A DNA stretch of 64,000 nucleotides. Origin: Spartobacteria bacterium. GTDB lineage: Bacteria > Verrucomicrobiota > Verrucomicrobiia > Chthoniobacterales > UBA10450. A program made the position numbers and the translations under genes. The notes beneath the pieces were generated by a model. It did no database searches, was not told the DNA's origin, and saw nothing but the letters and a program-made list of their open reading frames with translations. The stretch spans positions 97,645-161,644 of the forward strand of contig PMTM01000003.1 in assembly GCA_003167365.1 (NCBI GenBank). The letters run 5' to 3'. Of this stretch, positions 35,821 to 45,136 are shown piece by piece. The first letter of the stretch is position 1; each line of letters opens with the position of its first letter.

Positions 35821-36411
35821 CTAAGATTCACTGCCGTTCTGCGAATCGACGGCTTCTTCGTCAATTTCTTTTTGCGGCGGCGCGAATCGTCGTTTCCGGC
35901 GATTCGCCGGCAAAGGCGATAGCGTCATCGTGACATTGCGCCCGGTAATTTTCGGTTCCATTTCCACTTGCGACATGCCGGAAAGATCGTCGCGCACTTT
36001 GTGCATCAGTTGCATTCCGAGTTCCTGGTGGGCCATTTCGCGACCGCGAAATTGAAGCTGTACCCGCACCTTGTTTCCCTTGTCGAGAAATTCTTCGCCG
36101 TGGCGAACTTTGGTCAGGTAATCGTGATCGTCGATGTTTACGCGAAACTTGATTTCCTTGAGCTTGGCACCCGTTGGCCTTTTGTCCTTGTCGTGCTTTG
36201 AAATGTCGTAACGGAATTTTCCGAGCGCGACGATTTTGCAGACCGGTGGATTGGCGGTCGGTGCGACCTCAACCACATCGAGGCCGAGGCCTTGCGCCTT
36301 GCGCAAGGCATCCGACAACTTCATGACGCCGAGCTGTTCGCCGGTGGATCCTAAAATGACCCGGACTTCGCGGGCGCGAATCCGACCGTTTACACGAATT
36401 TGTGGTTGCAG
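35821..36411 (-). CDS. infC: translation initiation factor IF-3, non-canonical start
   Basis: IF-3 binds the 30S subunit and discriminates start codons. The sequence RVNGRIRAREVRVILGSTGEQLGVMKLSDALRKAQGLGLDVVEVAPTANPPVCKI is the IF-3 N-domain, and KLKEIKFRVNIDDHDYLTKVRHGEEFLDKGNKVRVQLQFRGRE is the linker and C-domain; a basic/acidic tail ends it. The N-domain lies upstream of the first ATG (36324), so the gene must begin at a rare codon. An in-frame stop at 36418-36420 leaves CTG at 36411 (11 bases after AGGAG at 36427-36423) or ATT at 36399. Rare starts are the known basis of infC autoregulation. Confidence 0.93.
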   Translation of the reverse strand: MQPQIRVNGRIRAREVRVILGSTGEQLGVMKLSDALRKAQGLGLDVVEVAPTANPPVCKIVALGKFRYDISKHDKDKRPTGAKLKEIKFRVNIDDHDYLTKVRHGEEFLDKGNKVRVQLQFRGREMAHQELGMQLMHKVRDDLSGMSQVEMEPKITGRNVTMTLSPLPANRRKRRFAPPQKEIDEEAVDSQNGSES

Positions 36412-36640
36412 ATTAAATCAAGCTCCTGGCCGGCGAAGCGGGAGTGCACCGCGCCGCCGTGTTTTCTTTTTATCGCATCTTCCGGTCCCACTAACGTGTT
36501 CCCGAAACACTCTGCATCGTCACAGCTGCGATGACCGCGACAACCGGCCCGCATAATTCGCAAGCCGAGGGGAAGTTGTAAGCAACATTTCGTCGGTGGC
36601 AAGATGATTCTTGTAACAATTCGATGTCCCCCTTAGCCGA

Positions 36641-37297
36641 TCAAGCAGGTGGCGCGCCGAAATGTGCGGCATGCGCGGCGTAGGCGGCAGCATCCCCCAT
36701 CATCGCATCGAGCGTTTCGACGAACGGTTCCAGTTTCACAAATCCTGAAAAAACGGCGCGATCGCCGATTTCGGTGTCGAAAACAAATGTCGGACGCTGC
36801 GTCACTTTAAGCGCATGAAAATCGGCCGTGTCGGCGCGGACGCGCGTTTCGATAACCGGCGACTGCGCTCGCTCGATCAACTTTGTCTTATCGAGATCGC
36901 CGGCCCGCGCTCCAATCTCAGCCGCAATCTCCCATTCGCCGAATTTTTTTCCTTCGCGCAAACCCGCGTTCGCGAGCGCGAGTCGCACACGATCGTCGCC
37001 AACGCCAAGATCTTTCGCCGCCTCCGCGACGCAATTCGGCGCGAGGTATTCCGGCTGGATCGGCTCATACCAGTCACTCCTGAGCATGAACGGCGAGCGC
37101 ACGATCATTCCGCTGCGGCGGTAAAACCATTCCTCTTGCGCACGCGATACCGGTAACCCTTTTTGATCGAGCAGCGCGATCTTCCACTGAAACTCAACGC
37201 GCCCCCCGTATCGCTTCTTCAACTCCGTCCAAGTCGGCTCGGCCCAGAAACACCAGGAGGAGATAACGTCGAGATAATATGTGACCGTAATGCGCAC
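36641..37297 (-). CDS. DsbA-family thiol oxidoreductase (FrnE/HCCA-isomerase-like)
   Basis: A thioredoxin-fold protein of about 218 residues: TYYLDVISSWCFWAEPTW (the active-site position reads S-x-x-C-like, one Cys only), FQWKIALLDQKGLP, a helical insert with NCVAEAAKDLGVGDDRVRLALANAGLREGKKF, and VTQRPTFVFDTE with the cis-Pro. The GTG at 37297 gives MRITVTYYLD; an in-frame TTG at 37327 would add ten residues and lies inside a dispersed repeat. A single Cys suggests isomerase or glutathione-transferase-like chemistry rather than disulfide formation. Confidence 0.75.
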   Translation of the reverse strand: MRITVTYYLDVISSWCFWAEPTWTELKKRYGGRVEFQWKIALLDQKGLPVSRAQEEWFYRRSGMIVRSPFMLRSDWYEPIQPEYLAPNCVAEAAKDLGVGDDRVRLALANAGLREGKKFGEWEIAAEIGARAGDLDKTKLIERAQSPVIETRVRADTADFHALKVTQRPTFVFDTEIGDRAVFSGFVKLEPFVETLDAMMGDAAAYAAHAAHFGAPPA

Positions 37298-37314
37298 TTG
37301 ATTCTTTATCTTAG

Positions 37315-37350
37315 GTTGAACATTCAATGCTCAACGTTCAACGTCCAACT
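37315..37350. repeat. short copy of the AACGTTCAACGTCCAAC repeat
   Basis: The stretch holds the blocks TTGAACATTCAATG, CTCAACGTTCAACG and TCCAACTTCGG and belongs to the family of 9197-9230 and 9933-10044. It lies in the divergent gap between the DsbA-like and rhomboid genes and offers a TTG start to the former. Confidence 0.6.
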
Positions 37351-37388
37351 TCGGATAAACCTGAAAGACTTCGCGCAAGATCGACATC

Positions 37389-38423
37389 TTGGACCTGAAC
37401 CACATTTTCCTTTTCATTGCGGTAGTGTCGCCGCTCGCGGTGCTTGCGCGCGCTTGGCGTCCGGGCGGCGCTTATCGCGGGTGGCGAATCGCATCATTCG
37501 TGGTTCTTGCCGTTACCGGAATGGCCTGGCTCTTTTTTCGCGAACAAGCCGGGTTCATCGGCAGCGGCGTGTGGTTCGCACTCTTGTTTCTCCCGGCTAT
37601 TGGATTGCGACGAGTGGCGGAGCTGGCGGCGCGACACCGTTATCGAGCGGCGCGAAGAATTGCGACTGCGTTGCAATTCCTGCACCCGAGCGATGAGTTG
37701 CGCCGCCAGGTGCACCTCCTTCGCATTCTCGAATCAGGCGAAAAGACGGGCGTTCCTCCAACTCCAACCGCCGCTTCAATTCAAGATCGGCGGCCGCGTG
37801 TTCGAGACGCGCCGGCTGTTCTCGCTTTCATCTTCCTCAACGTCGTCGCGTTCCTCGTTGAAATCTCGTATGGCGATTTGACCGAGCCACTGACCTTGCA
37901 TCGGCTTGGCGCGCTCGAGCCATACTTTGTCATTTCGCAGGGCGAATACTGGCGTCTCGTTACCGCGCTCTTCCTGCACGGCGGCGCGGTGCATCTGCTT
38001 TTCAATCTCTTCGCGCTCTACGTCCTCGGGCCGCCGCTGGAAAGATCGATTGGCAGCGCTCGATTTTGCGCATGTTATTTGATCTCCGGGATCGGCTCGA
38101 GCGCCGGAGTTGTTCTTCTCGCGCTAGTTGGCCTGATCAACGCCACTCAATTGGTTGGCGCGTCAGGATCGATCATGGGCATCGTCGGTGCATGGGCGGG
38201 ATTTCTACTTCGACATCGTCACATCCCGTTGGCCAAACAACGACTGAACAACATTCTGTTGATCGTTCTGATCCAGATCGCCTTTGATCTCTCGACACCG
38301 CAGGTAAGCATGGCGGCGCACATGTGTGGATTGTTTACCGGATTTGTGGTGGGTTTAATCCTAAGTCGCGAAGTCCGGGCCATTGACCTTGATCGCCCGG
38401 ACGGTTCGGTGAGATCCCCCTAA
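37389..38423 (+). CDS. rhomboid-family intramembrane serine protease
   Basis: A membrane protein of 344 residues. The N-terminal third has two or three hydrophobic segments and a soluble stretch. The rhomboid core has GEYWRLVTALFLHGGAVHLLFNLFALYVLGPPLE, the catalytic Ser259 in VGASGSIMGIVGA and His311 in AAHMCGLFTGFVVG, so the catalytic dyad is complete. Rhomboids cut membrane proteins within the bilayer; the substrate is unknown. The start is a TTG at 37389. It is divergent from the DsbA-like gene. Confidence 0.9.
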   Translation: MDLNHIFLFIAVVSPLAVLARAWRPGGAYRGWRIASFVVLAVTGMAWLFFREQAGFIGSGVWFALLFLPAIGLRRVAELAARHRYRAARRIATALQFLHPSDELRRQVHLLRILESGEKTGVPPTPTAASIQDRRPRVRDAPAVLAFIFLNVVAFLVEISYGDLTEPLTLHRLGALEPYFVISQGEYWRLVTALFLHGGAVHLLFNLFALYVLGPPLERSIGSARFCACYLISGIGSSAGVVLLALVGLINATQLVGASGSIMGIVGAWAGFLLRHRHIPLAKQRLNNILLIVLIQIAFDLSTPQVSMAAHMCGLFTGFVVGLILSREVRAIDLDRPDGSVRSP

Positions 38424-38549
38424 AGCCATCGGCCCACATCGTGCAATATCGGCATGATTGGCCCATGTTATGCACAACGATGAGCTCGTCAGCACTTGCC
38501 CCGGCAAGCTTTCCGAATTAAATCCGCTCGACTTCCTTAGCTCCAATCC

Positions 38550-41102
38550 ATGCCCACATTCCAAACTTATAATGTGACGCCGACTCTACCGGACGCGCTC
38601 GAGCCATTGCGCGAGATGACGTTCAACCTGTGGTGGACTTGGGAACCCTCCGCGCGGCGGCTCTTTCGCCATCTCGATCCGGAACTTTGGGACCGAACGA
38701 ATCACAATCCAGTCCGAATGCTGCAACTTTCCAGGCAGGCGCGGCTCGAGGAAGTTTCACAGGACAAAACTTTTCTCCGCGAACTGAAACAAGTCTATGA
38801 CGCGTTCAAACAATATCTCGAACGCCAGGACACTTACGGAAAAACCGGCGCCGGCGCGGCAATCAAAAAGCCGGTTGCGTATTTTTCCGCAGAGTTTGGT
38901 TTTCATGAATCGATTCCCAATTATTCGGGCGGCCTCGGCATTCTCGCGGGGGACCATTGCAAATCCGCCAGCGATCTCGATCTAAACTTTGTCGCGATCG
39001 GCCTGCTCTACCGGCACGGCTACTTCCGGCAGGAGATTGACAAGGAAGGCCTGCAACACGCGGTCAACCTGAACCAAAATTTTCATCACCTGCCGATTCG
39101 CGAGGTGCAGCGTGATGGCGCGAATCTTCGCATTTCCGTGCGGATTTTGGATCGAGATGTCTTCGCCAAGATCTGGGAACTCCGCGTTGGCCGAATCAAT
39201 CTTTATCTGCTCGATACCGATACGCCGGAAAACAGCGCGGAGGATCGTCTCATTACCGCGGAGCTTTACGGCGGCGATCTCGAGATGCGAATGCGCCAGG
39301 AGATCGTGCTTGGCATCGGCGGCGTCAAAGCGCTCAGCGCGCTCGGCATCGACGCCGAAGTCTTCCACATGAACGAAGGCCACTCGGCCTTTCTCGCGCT
39401 CGAGCGCATCCGGCGCAACGTCGTCGAGAAGAAGTTGGATTTCTATTCCGCGCTGCAAGTCGCGGCTGCCGCGAACGTTTTCACAACCCACACGCCGGTG
39501 CCGGCGGGCAACGATTCGTTCTCGCGCGAGATGATGAGGAAATATTTCGGGGATTTCGTGCGCGAATTGCAGATTCCGTTTGAAGAACTGTTTCGCTTCG
39601 GACAAGCGAGCGTCGATCCAGCGGACGCGTTCAGCATGACGATCCTGGCGTTGCGTTTCAGCCGACATGTGAACGGCGTGAGCAAGTTGCACGGCGACGT
39701 GAGCCGGTTGCTTTGGAAAGATGTTTGGGCGGGCGTGCCTGTGCACGAAGTGCCGATCACCAGCATTACAAACGGCGTGCACACAAAAACGTGGATGGCG
39801 CCAGAGTTTTCCGCGCTTTACACCAAGCACCTCGTCGGGTGGGAAGATCATCTCACCGACGAAGATTTCTGGCGCCGCGTCATGGATATTCCCGACGCGC
39901 AGTTATGGGAAACACATCAAAAGCTCAAGCAGCGTCTGGTCGAATTCGTGCGCGAACGCGTACGCACGCGGCGCGAACGGATCGGTGATTCCCCGGAAGC
40001 GATTCGCAACGTCAACCGCATTCTCGATCCGGAAATCCTGACCATCGGCTTCGCGCGGCGTTTCGCCACTTACAAACGCGGCGCGCTCTTGTTCAGCGAC
40101 AAAGAGCGATTGAAGAAATTGCTCAACGACACGACGCGGCCGGTGCAATTCATTTTCGCCGGTAAAGCGCATCCGCGCGATGAAGGAGGCAAGGCGCTCA
40201 TCCAGGAAGTTTACAAATTCTCGCGCGAAGCTGGCATCGAAAACCGGATCGTCTTTGTCGAAGATTACGACAGCTATATTGCGCGACGCCTCGTCCAAGG
40301 TGTCGATCTTTGGCTAAATCATCCTTTGCGTCCGCTGGAAGCAAGTGGCACGAGTGGAATGAAACTCGCGCCGAATGGCGGACTCAACCTGAGCGTACTC
40401 GACGGTTGGTGGTGCGAAGGTTACAACGGCAACAATGGTTGGGCCATTGGCGCGGAGACAAAGAACGGCACCGTCGAATTTCAAAACGAAGTCGACGCGA
40501 GCAGTCTTTATCAATTGCTCGAAAATCAGATCATCCCGCTTTACTACGCCAAGCCCGACGGCAAACTTCCCCTCGCCTGGCTCCAATTGATGCGCGAATC
40601 AATTCGCACTGTCACCCCGGTCTTTAATACGCATCGCATGGTGAAGGAATACACCGAGCGGCTCTACATTCCCGCGGCCAAATCGCACGAGGATTTTGCG
40701 CGCGAGAATTGCCAGGCGGCAACGCAGTTAAGCCAATGGAAGTCGAAGATGCGCAAAGATTGGCTGCAAGTGCGCGTGCATGACGTGCAGGTCGGAAATC
40801 AAGATCGACAAAACATTCCAGTGGGCGAATCGTTGCAGGTGAGCGCGCGCGTTCATCTCGGCGGCGTCGACCCGAACCATGTGCGCGTCGAAGCTTATCA
40901 CGGCGAAGCGGAGAACGGCGGCGTTAAAAATCCGACGGTGACTGTTCTCGACGCCAGCGGCCAAAACGGCGACGGCAGTTACATCTATCAAGGATTAGTG
41001 CCTGCTTCCGAAAGCGGCGCCTACGGATTCAGCGTCCGCGTCGTCCCAACGCATCCGCATTTGATGCAAACGCACGAACTGCGTTTGATCACTTGGTCGT
41101 GA
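38550..41102 (+). CDS. glgP: alpha-glucan (glycogen/maltodextrin) phosphorylase
   Basis: An 850-residue GT35 enzyme of the shorter, AgpA-like bacterial class. It has VAYFSAEFGFHESIPNYSGGLGILAGDHCKSASDL at about 110, HMNEGHSAFLALERI, TTHTPVPAGND, SITNGVHTKTWMAPEF, FAGKAHPRDEGGK and the PLP-binding Lys605 in EASGTSGMKLAPNGG. It releases glucose-1-phosphate from glycogen-like polymers. The C-terminal 100 residues form an extra domain (QVGNQDRQNIPVGESLQVSARVHLG). No glycogen-synthesis genes are adjacent. Confidence 0.95.
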   Translation: MPTFQTYNVTPTLPDALEPLREMTFNLWWTWEPSARRLFRHLDPELWDRTNHNPVRMLQLSRQARLEEVSQDKTFLRELKQVYDAFKQYLERQDTYGKTGAGAAIKKPVAYFSAEFGFHESIPNYSGGLGILAGDHCKSASDLDLNFVAIGLLYRHGYFRQEIDKEGLQHAVNLNQNFHHLPIREVQRDGANLRISVRILDRDVFAKIWELRVGRINLYLLDTDTPENSAEDRLITAELYGGDLEMRMRQEIVLGIGGVKALSALGIDAEVFHMNEGHSAFLALERIRRNVVEKKLDFYSALQVAAAANVFTTHTPVPAGNDSFSREMMRKYFGDFVRELQIPFEELFRFGQASVDPADAFSMTILALRFSRHVNGVSKLHGDVSRLLWKDVWAGVPVHEVPITSITNGVHTKTWMAPEFSALYTKHLVGWEDHLTDEDFWRRVMDIPDAQLWETHQKLKQRLVEFVRERVRTRRERIGDSPEAIRNVNRILDPEILTIGFARRFATYKRGALLFSDKERLKKLLNDTTRPVQFIFAGKAHPRDEGGKALIQEVYKFSREAGIENRIVFVEDYDSYIARRLVQGVDLWLNHPLRPLEASGTSGMKLAPNGGLNLSVLDGWWCEGYNGNNGWAIGAETKNGTVEFQNEVDASSLYQLLENQIIPLYYAKPDGKLPLAWLQLMRESIRTVTPVFNTHRMVKEYTERLYIPAAKSHEDFARENCQAATQLSQWKSKMRKDWLQVRVHDVQVGNQDRQNIPVGESLQVSARVHLGGVDPNHVRVEAYHGEAENGGVKNPTVTVLDASGQNGDGSYIYQGLVPASESGAYGFSVRVVPTHPHLMQTHELRLITWS

Positions 41103-41367
41103 TCTAACTTAGGCACACCGTTTCTTGCGATAAACTACGGTCGACCAAAATCCTGACCAACTGAGATTGGTATATCATTGACTTTGGGAGATGCAGCCGA
41201 GTACGATGCTCACACTTGTCGAAGCGCTTGCTTCGATGTTGTTCATCCTCACAGGATGCCTGGGTTCTGGATGAGCTTCTTTGCATTAGAAACCGAGAAA
41301 GAGAAAGCACCATGAAATTAATATCACCCCTCTCATGATTATCGGCGGGCTTAGCCTTCCAACCGAA

Positions 41368-41832
41368 ATGAAAACACGAACACTGATAATTGCCGTGGCT
41401 TTATGTGTTACGGCTGCGACTTCGGGTTTTTGCGCCAATCCGCAGATTGGCACATGGAAGCTCAACGAAGCAAAATCGACGTTCACACCCGGCATGGGCA
41501 AAAACACCACGGTCGTCTTTTCGCGCCTGGGCGGCGACCGGTGGCAGGTGGCTACGACTATCGATCGGGTGAACAAGAATGGAAAACGGACGCAAACGCA
41601 CACCATCTGGATCGGCAAGCGCGACGGCAAACCCTACCCCGTGACGGGTAGCCAGACCTACGATGCGATCGCCTACACCGAGCACGGATTCACCGCCATG
41701 AAAAAGGGGAAGGTGATAATGACGGGCACGATCACTTACGCTGAGGACGGTAAATCCCGCGTGGTCACCGCCAATGGCACAAGCGCGGGCGGGAAAAGGC
41801 TCGAGAGCACAGCGAAATACGACAAGCAGTAG
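41368..41832 (+). CDS. secreted protein of unknown function
   Basis: The ATG at 41368 gives a signal peptide (MKTRTLIIAVALCVTAATSGFCA). A small beta-rich protein follows: GTWKLNEAKSTFTPGMGKNTTVVFSRLGGDRWQVATTIDRV, TWIGKRDGKPYPVTGSQTYDAIAY, KGKVIMTGTITYAEDGKSRVVTANG. Repeated GTWKLN- and GxRVVT-type motifs occur in a common family of exported bacterial proteins with no known role. An in-frame ATG at 41335 is less likely. It converges on dop. Confidence 0.75.
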   Translation: MKTRTLIIAVALCVTAATSGFCANPQIGTWKLNEAKSTFTPGMGKNTTVVFSRLGGDRWQVATTIDRVNKNGKRTQTHTIWIGKRDGKPYPVTGSQTYDAIAYTEHGFTAMKKGKVIMTGTITYAEDGKSRVVTANGTSAGGKRLESTAKYDKQ

Positions 41833-41867
41833 GGACTTCCGAGTTTCCAGATTCTATCTTCGACAAA

Positions 41868-43391
41868 CTATTCGATCTCGTTGACTGCGCTGATGAAATC
41901 ACCAAAATCCTTGCCATTACGCGCAGCGTGATTGAGCGCTTCAAGACGCGCATCGAGCACGGCTTCGGGCAAAATGACACGACGCGATTCCGTCCCCGTG
42001 CCAAAGACGATTTCGTCCCATTGCAGAGAGGTGATGTGATCGTTAAACCTCGCGACGGAGCGGCCACGAAAAAAGGCGCGCGTCGTCTCCGGCGGATTGA
42101 AGATCGAATTCTTGATTTCGTCTTCGCTGACGATGTGGCGAATCGATCCTTGACGCACGAGTTCGTAGTACAGGCCGCGATCCACATCGACATTGTGATA
42201 TTCCAGATCGATCGATTGCAGCCAGGGATCGCTCCAAGAAAGATTTTCCTCTTCCTGCAACGCGCTGAGCAGAGATTTTTTCGCAACCCAATCGACGCGG
42301 TCGCGCGTCAAAGTTACATCTCGTTCGAGATCGTTCAGAACCTTTTCCCACTCGCGTAGAATCCATGGTCGATCTTCGCTGCCGGTTTCGTTGTCGATCT
42401 TGGCAGCGGCTTTCAGGTAAATGCGTTGCACATCGATCGTGGAAATTTTTCGTCCGTCCTTTAGCTCGATGATCCAATCGTAAGTTTGGTCGCGACTAAT
42501 CGATTTGTTCGCATCGACGGCCTGCGCGATTTCGAGCTGCGGTGCTTGACCCCGCTCGATCAAATCGAGGACGAGAGCCGTGGTGCCAATCTTCATTGCC
42601 GTCGCCCACTCGCTCATATTTGAGTCTCCCAGGATGACATGAAACCGCCGGTAACGGCTGGCATCGGCATGCGGTTCGTCGCGCGTGTTCACAATCGGGC
42701 GGCAATTCATCGTGTCGATGCTTACGAGCACGCTGAAAAAATCCGCGCGCTGCGAAATTTGATAGATGCCGGGCTGACCAGCGGCGCTCTCGGCTTCAAT
42801 GCCCATCTTGCCCGCGCCGGCAAAAATTTGGCGCGTGATTAGAAACGGGAGAATGCCGGCGACGATTCGATCCCACGGAACATCGCGACGCATGAGGTAA
42901 TTGTCGTGGCAACCATAACTGTGTCCGAAGAAGTCGGTATTGTTCTTGTAGAGACGAACTTCCTGTCCAGCCTTCAACTTCTCGTTCCGGCGACGCGCGC
43001 ACTCTGCAAGGATGCGCTCGCCGCCTTTGTCTTGCGCAACCATCTGCCGAATTGTGGTGCACTCCGGCGTGGAATATTCAGGATGCGCGTGATCGTTATA
43101 AAAGCGCGCGCCATTGGAGAGAACAAGATCGCTTTTGATTTCCTCAAAAGTCAGCGGCCGATTCTTGTCGATCTCGTAGTAAGCCGATTCGTCCGTATCC
43201 TGACGCAACGTCGCCGCGCGAAAACCACGCGCATCGAGGTGAGGATCTTCCAGCGCGTAATCCCATTTCATGTGCGCGCCGTGCTCGGTGTAACACCGGA
43301 CGAGCTCGATCGACTCCGCCACCACATCGACGTTCTCCACCCCATTGACCGTGATCCCGTATTCCGTCTCGAGCCCAACCACCCGTTTCAT
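41868..43391 (-). CDS. dop: Pup deamidase/depupylase
   Basis: Dop removes Pup from tagged proteins and deamidates Pup-Gln to Pup-Glu. Of the PafA/Dop pair, this is Dop: it has GLETEYGI (metal Glu8, Glu10), WDYALEDPHLDARGF, an insertion loop of about 35 residues before NGARFYNDHAHPEYSTPEC (catalytic Asp100 in DHAHPEYS; PafA has DVGSHPEYAT), and LYKNNTDFFGHSYGCHDNYLM. It also has IINTRDEPHAD-like VNTRDEPHADASRYRR and FHVILGDSNMSEWA. The end reads FNPPETTRAFFRGRSVARFNDHI...WDEIVFG, again Dop-like. 507 residues is normal. pup, pafA and prcA/B are not in the window. Confidence 0.9.
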   Translation of the reverse strand: MKRVVGLETEYGITVNGVENVDVVAESIELVRCYTEHGAHMKWDYALEDPHLDARGFRAATLRQDTDESAYYEIDKNRPLTFEEIKSDLVLSNGARFYNDHAHPEYSTPECTTIRQMVAQDKGGERILAECARRRNEKLKAGQEVRLYKNNTDFFGHSYGCHDNYLMRRDVPWDRIVAGILPFLITRQIFAGAGKMGIEAESAAGQPGIYQISQRADFFSVLVSIDTMNCRPIVNTRDEPHADASRYRRFHVILGDSNMSEWATAMKIGTTALVLDLIERGQAPQLEIAQAVDANKSISRDQTYDWIIELKDGRKISTIDVQRIYLKAAAKIDNETGSEDRPWILREWEKVLNDLERDVTLTRDRVDWVAKKSLLSALQEEENLSWSDPWLQSIDLEYHNVDVDRGLYYELVRQGSIRHIVSEDEIKNSIFNPPETTRAFFRGRSVARFNDHITSLQWDEIVFGTGTESRRVILPEAVLDARLEALNHAARNGKDFGDFISAVNEIE

Positions 43392-43439
43392 CTTCCTTCA
43401 AGATAGTGTAATACTTCCGCGCGTCGAAACGGAATAGCC

Positions 43440-44191
43440 ATGCACATTGATCTCTACGCTACCTGTTGGAACGAGGAACGAATGATTCCGTTCTTTCTTC
43501 GGCACTATGAGCCTTTGGTGGATCGAATCGTGATTTTTGACGACGGTTCAAACGATCATTCGCTGGAATTGTTGAGAGCGAGCCGCAAAGTGGAACTGCG
43601 CCGGCTCCCGTCCGGGCTTTCGTCGATTCTCATGCACATGGAGGAGATGAATCGTTGCTGGAAGGAAAGCCGGGGCCGGGCCGATTGGGTGATTATCGCC
43701 GATCCGGATGAGCACTTTACCATCCACGCTTTCGCGAATATTTGGAACGCTGTAAGGCTGAGGATGTAACAATTCTGAATCCCGTCGGCGTGAACATGAT
43801 TAGCCCGCTTTTCCCGCCGCCCGACGCCGTTCTTTCCGAAACGATCCGGCGCGGTGTTCGCTCGTTTTGGCTCGATAAGCTGGCTGTATTCGATCCGAAT
43901 GCGATCGAGGAAATCAATTACACTCCGGGCCGACACCTAGCCGCGCCGGCTGGGCGAGCGATTTTCCCGCCCAAACGGGAAGTGAAGCTGCTCCATTACA
44001 AGCAGCTTGGGCTGGATTACTTGCTCTCGCGTTCAAATGAACTGCGACACCGCAGGACCGAGTACGATCGAGAACGCGGATGGGGTCTTCACGATTACAG
44101 GTCTGCCGGCGAAATTGAGCGCGACTTCAAAACGGTGCTGGGCGATGCGCAGGATATTTCCATGATCGGAAAACTTCCGGCCACGCCTTGA
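43440..44191 (+). pseudogene. frameshifted glycosyltransferase family 2 protein
   Basis: The first frame reads MHIDLYATCWNEERMIPFFLRHY...DRIVIFDDGSNDHSLELL...WVIIADPDEHF, a GT2-like nucleotide-sugar domain with DDGS and DPDEHF, then falls into unrelated sequence and stops at 43769. The +1 frame continues as YHPRFREYLERCKAEDVTILNPVGVNMISPLFPPPDAV...KREVKLLHYKQLGLDYL. Adding one T to the TTT at 43716-43718 rejoins them into one normal protein of about 250 residues. Either a real frameshift or a homopolymer error. It is divergent from dop. Confidence 0.8.
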
Positions 44192-45094
44192 TCAGCGGAG
44201 ATTATAAAATTCCACCAAGGCAATTCCGGTGGTGTTGTTCTTACCACGAACAATGGCCGTGTAAGCGCCGGGAGGTAAGATGGCGAAGATCGCCGGTTCA
44301 CGATCGTCAGAAGGTGCGAGACCGTTATCGAGGATTGCCTGTTGATTGCCTTGCTTCCAATCGTCGTTCGAATCAACGAGCGTGCCGTCCTGATTGTGCA
44401 ACTCGAGAACGGGATCTTGCATCGCGTTTTGAATGCCAAATGCACCGAGCGATGGACCGAGCGCTCTCGCTATGACGACGCTCACTCCGCCGTTTCCGCC
44501 ACCCAAAATCGCCCCGCCGATGAGCAGGTTATCGCCCAGATCGACAAATCCTCGCGCGCTCACGTTGGCAAGGCGCGCGTTAGCATTTAGATCGAGATCG
44601 TAGACCTCGAGAAGAACAATTCCCACGCTGCCTCCGGCGCCGCGCGCGATCGCCGTATAATCACCGGGCGCCAGCGTAGCCATAATCGCGGATTCGCGAT
44701 CGTCGGCCGGCGCAAGGTTCGTCGCCACGATTTGCGCTTGCTGCGTATCTTTCCAATTGTCGTTTGTCGCGATGATCGCGCCGGTTTGATCATGCAATTC
44801 AAGCGTGGGATCCGACAACGCGTCCGACACGCCGTATGATGTGAGCGATGGACCGAGCGCGCGGATGATCAAGTTCTTTGAATCGGTGCCGGTGATGATA
44901 AAACCGACGATTAAATTGTTCGCACCCGTTCCCGTGTAAAGACGGGAGGAAATATTCAACAACTGCCCAAACGGCTTGATATCCTGCGCTTTTGCCAAGT
45001 GAACAGACAACGCGATTACAAGCAATCCACGGGTGATCGCGGCCTTGATCTTCAAACTGGGCAGACGCCTCACAACTACAGGCGCGTATCGCAC
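44192..45094 (-). CDS. secreted two-repeat protein (NISSRL...DDRES family)
   Basis: After a signal region (RGLLVIALSVHLAKA) come two halves of about 120 residues with the same pattern. The first is LLNISSRLYTGTGANNLIVGFIITG, LIIRALGPSLTSYGVSDALSDPTLELHDQTG, IATNDNWKDTQQAQIVATNLAPADDRESAIMATLAPGDYTAIARG. The second runs ANVSARGFVDLGDNLLIGGAI, ARALGPSLGAFGI, DSNDDWKQGNQQAI, LAPSDDREPAIFAILPPGAYTAIVRG. This repeat is abundant in exported Verrucomicrobia proteins, often as a C-terminal part of larger ones; here it forms the whole protein. Function unknown. It lies between mpa and dop. Confidence 0.8.
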   Translation of the reverse strand: MRYAPVVVRRLPSLKIKAAITRGLLVIALSVHLAKAQDIKPFGQLLNISSRLYTGTGANNLIVGFIITGTDSKNLIIRALGPSLTSYGVSDALSDPTLELHDQTGAIIATNDNWKDTQQAQIVATNLAPADDRESAIMATLAPGDYTAIARGAGGSVGIVLLEVYDLDLNANARLANVSARGFVDLGDNLLIGGAILGGGNGGVSVVIARALGPSLGAFGIQNAMQDPVLELHNQDGTLVDSNDDWKQGNQQAILDNGLAPSDDREPAIFAILPPGAYTAIVRGKNNTTGIALVEFYNLR

Positions 45095-45136
45095 CCGCGC
45101 CGCAGTGTCAAAACAAAACGACGATTGCAGCGGAAT

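Noticed and set aside
41104-41334. Minus-strand frame (69 codons) between glgP and the gene at 41368, tested as a possible Pup
   Set aside because: It ends in CLS, has no coiled-coil acidic composition and no GGE/GGQ tail, so it is not Pup and probably not coding.
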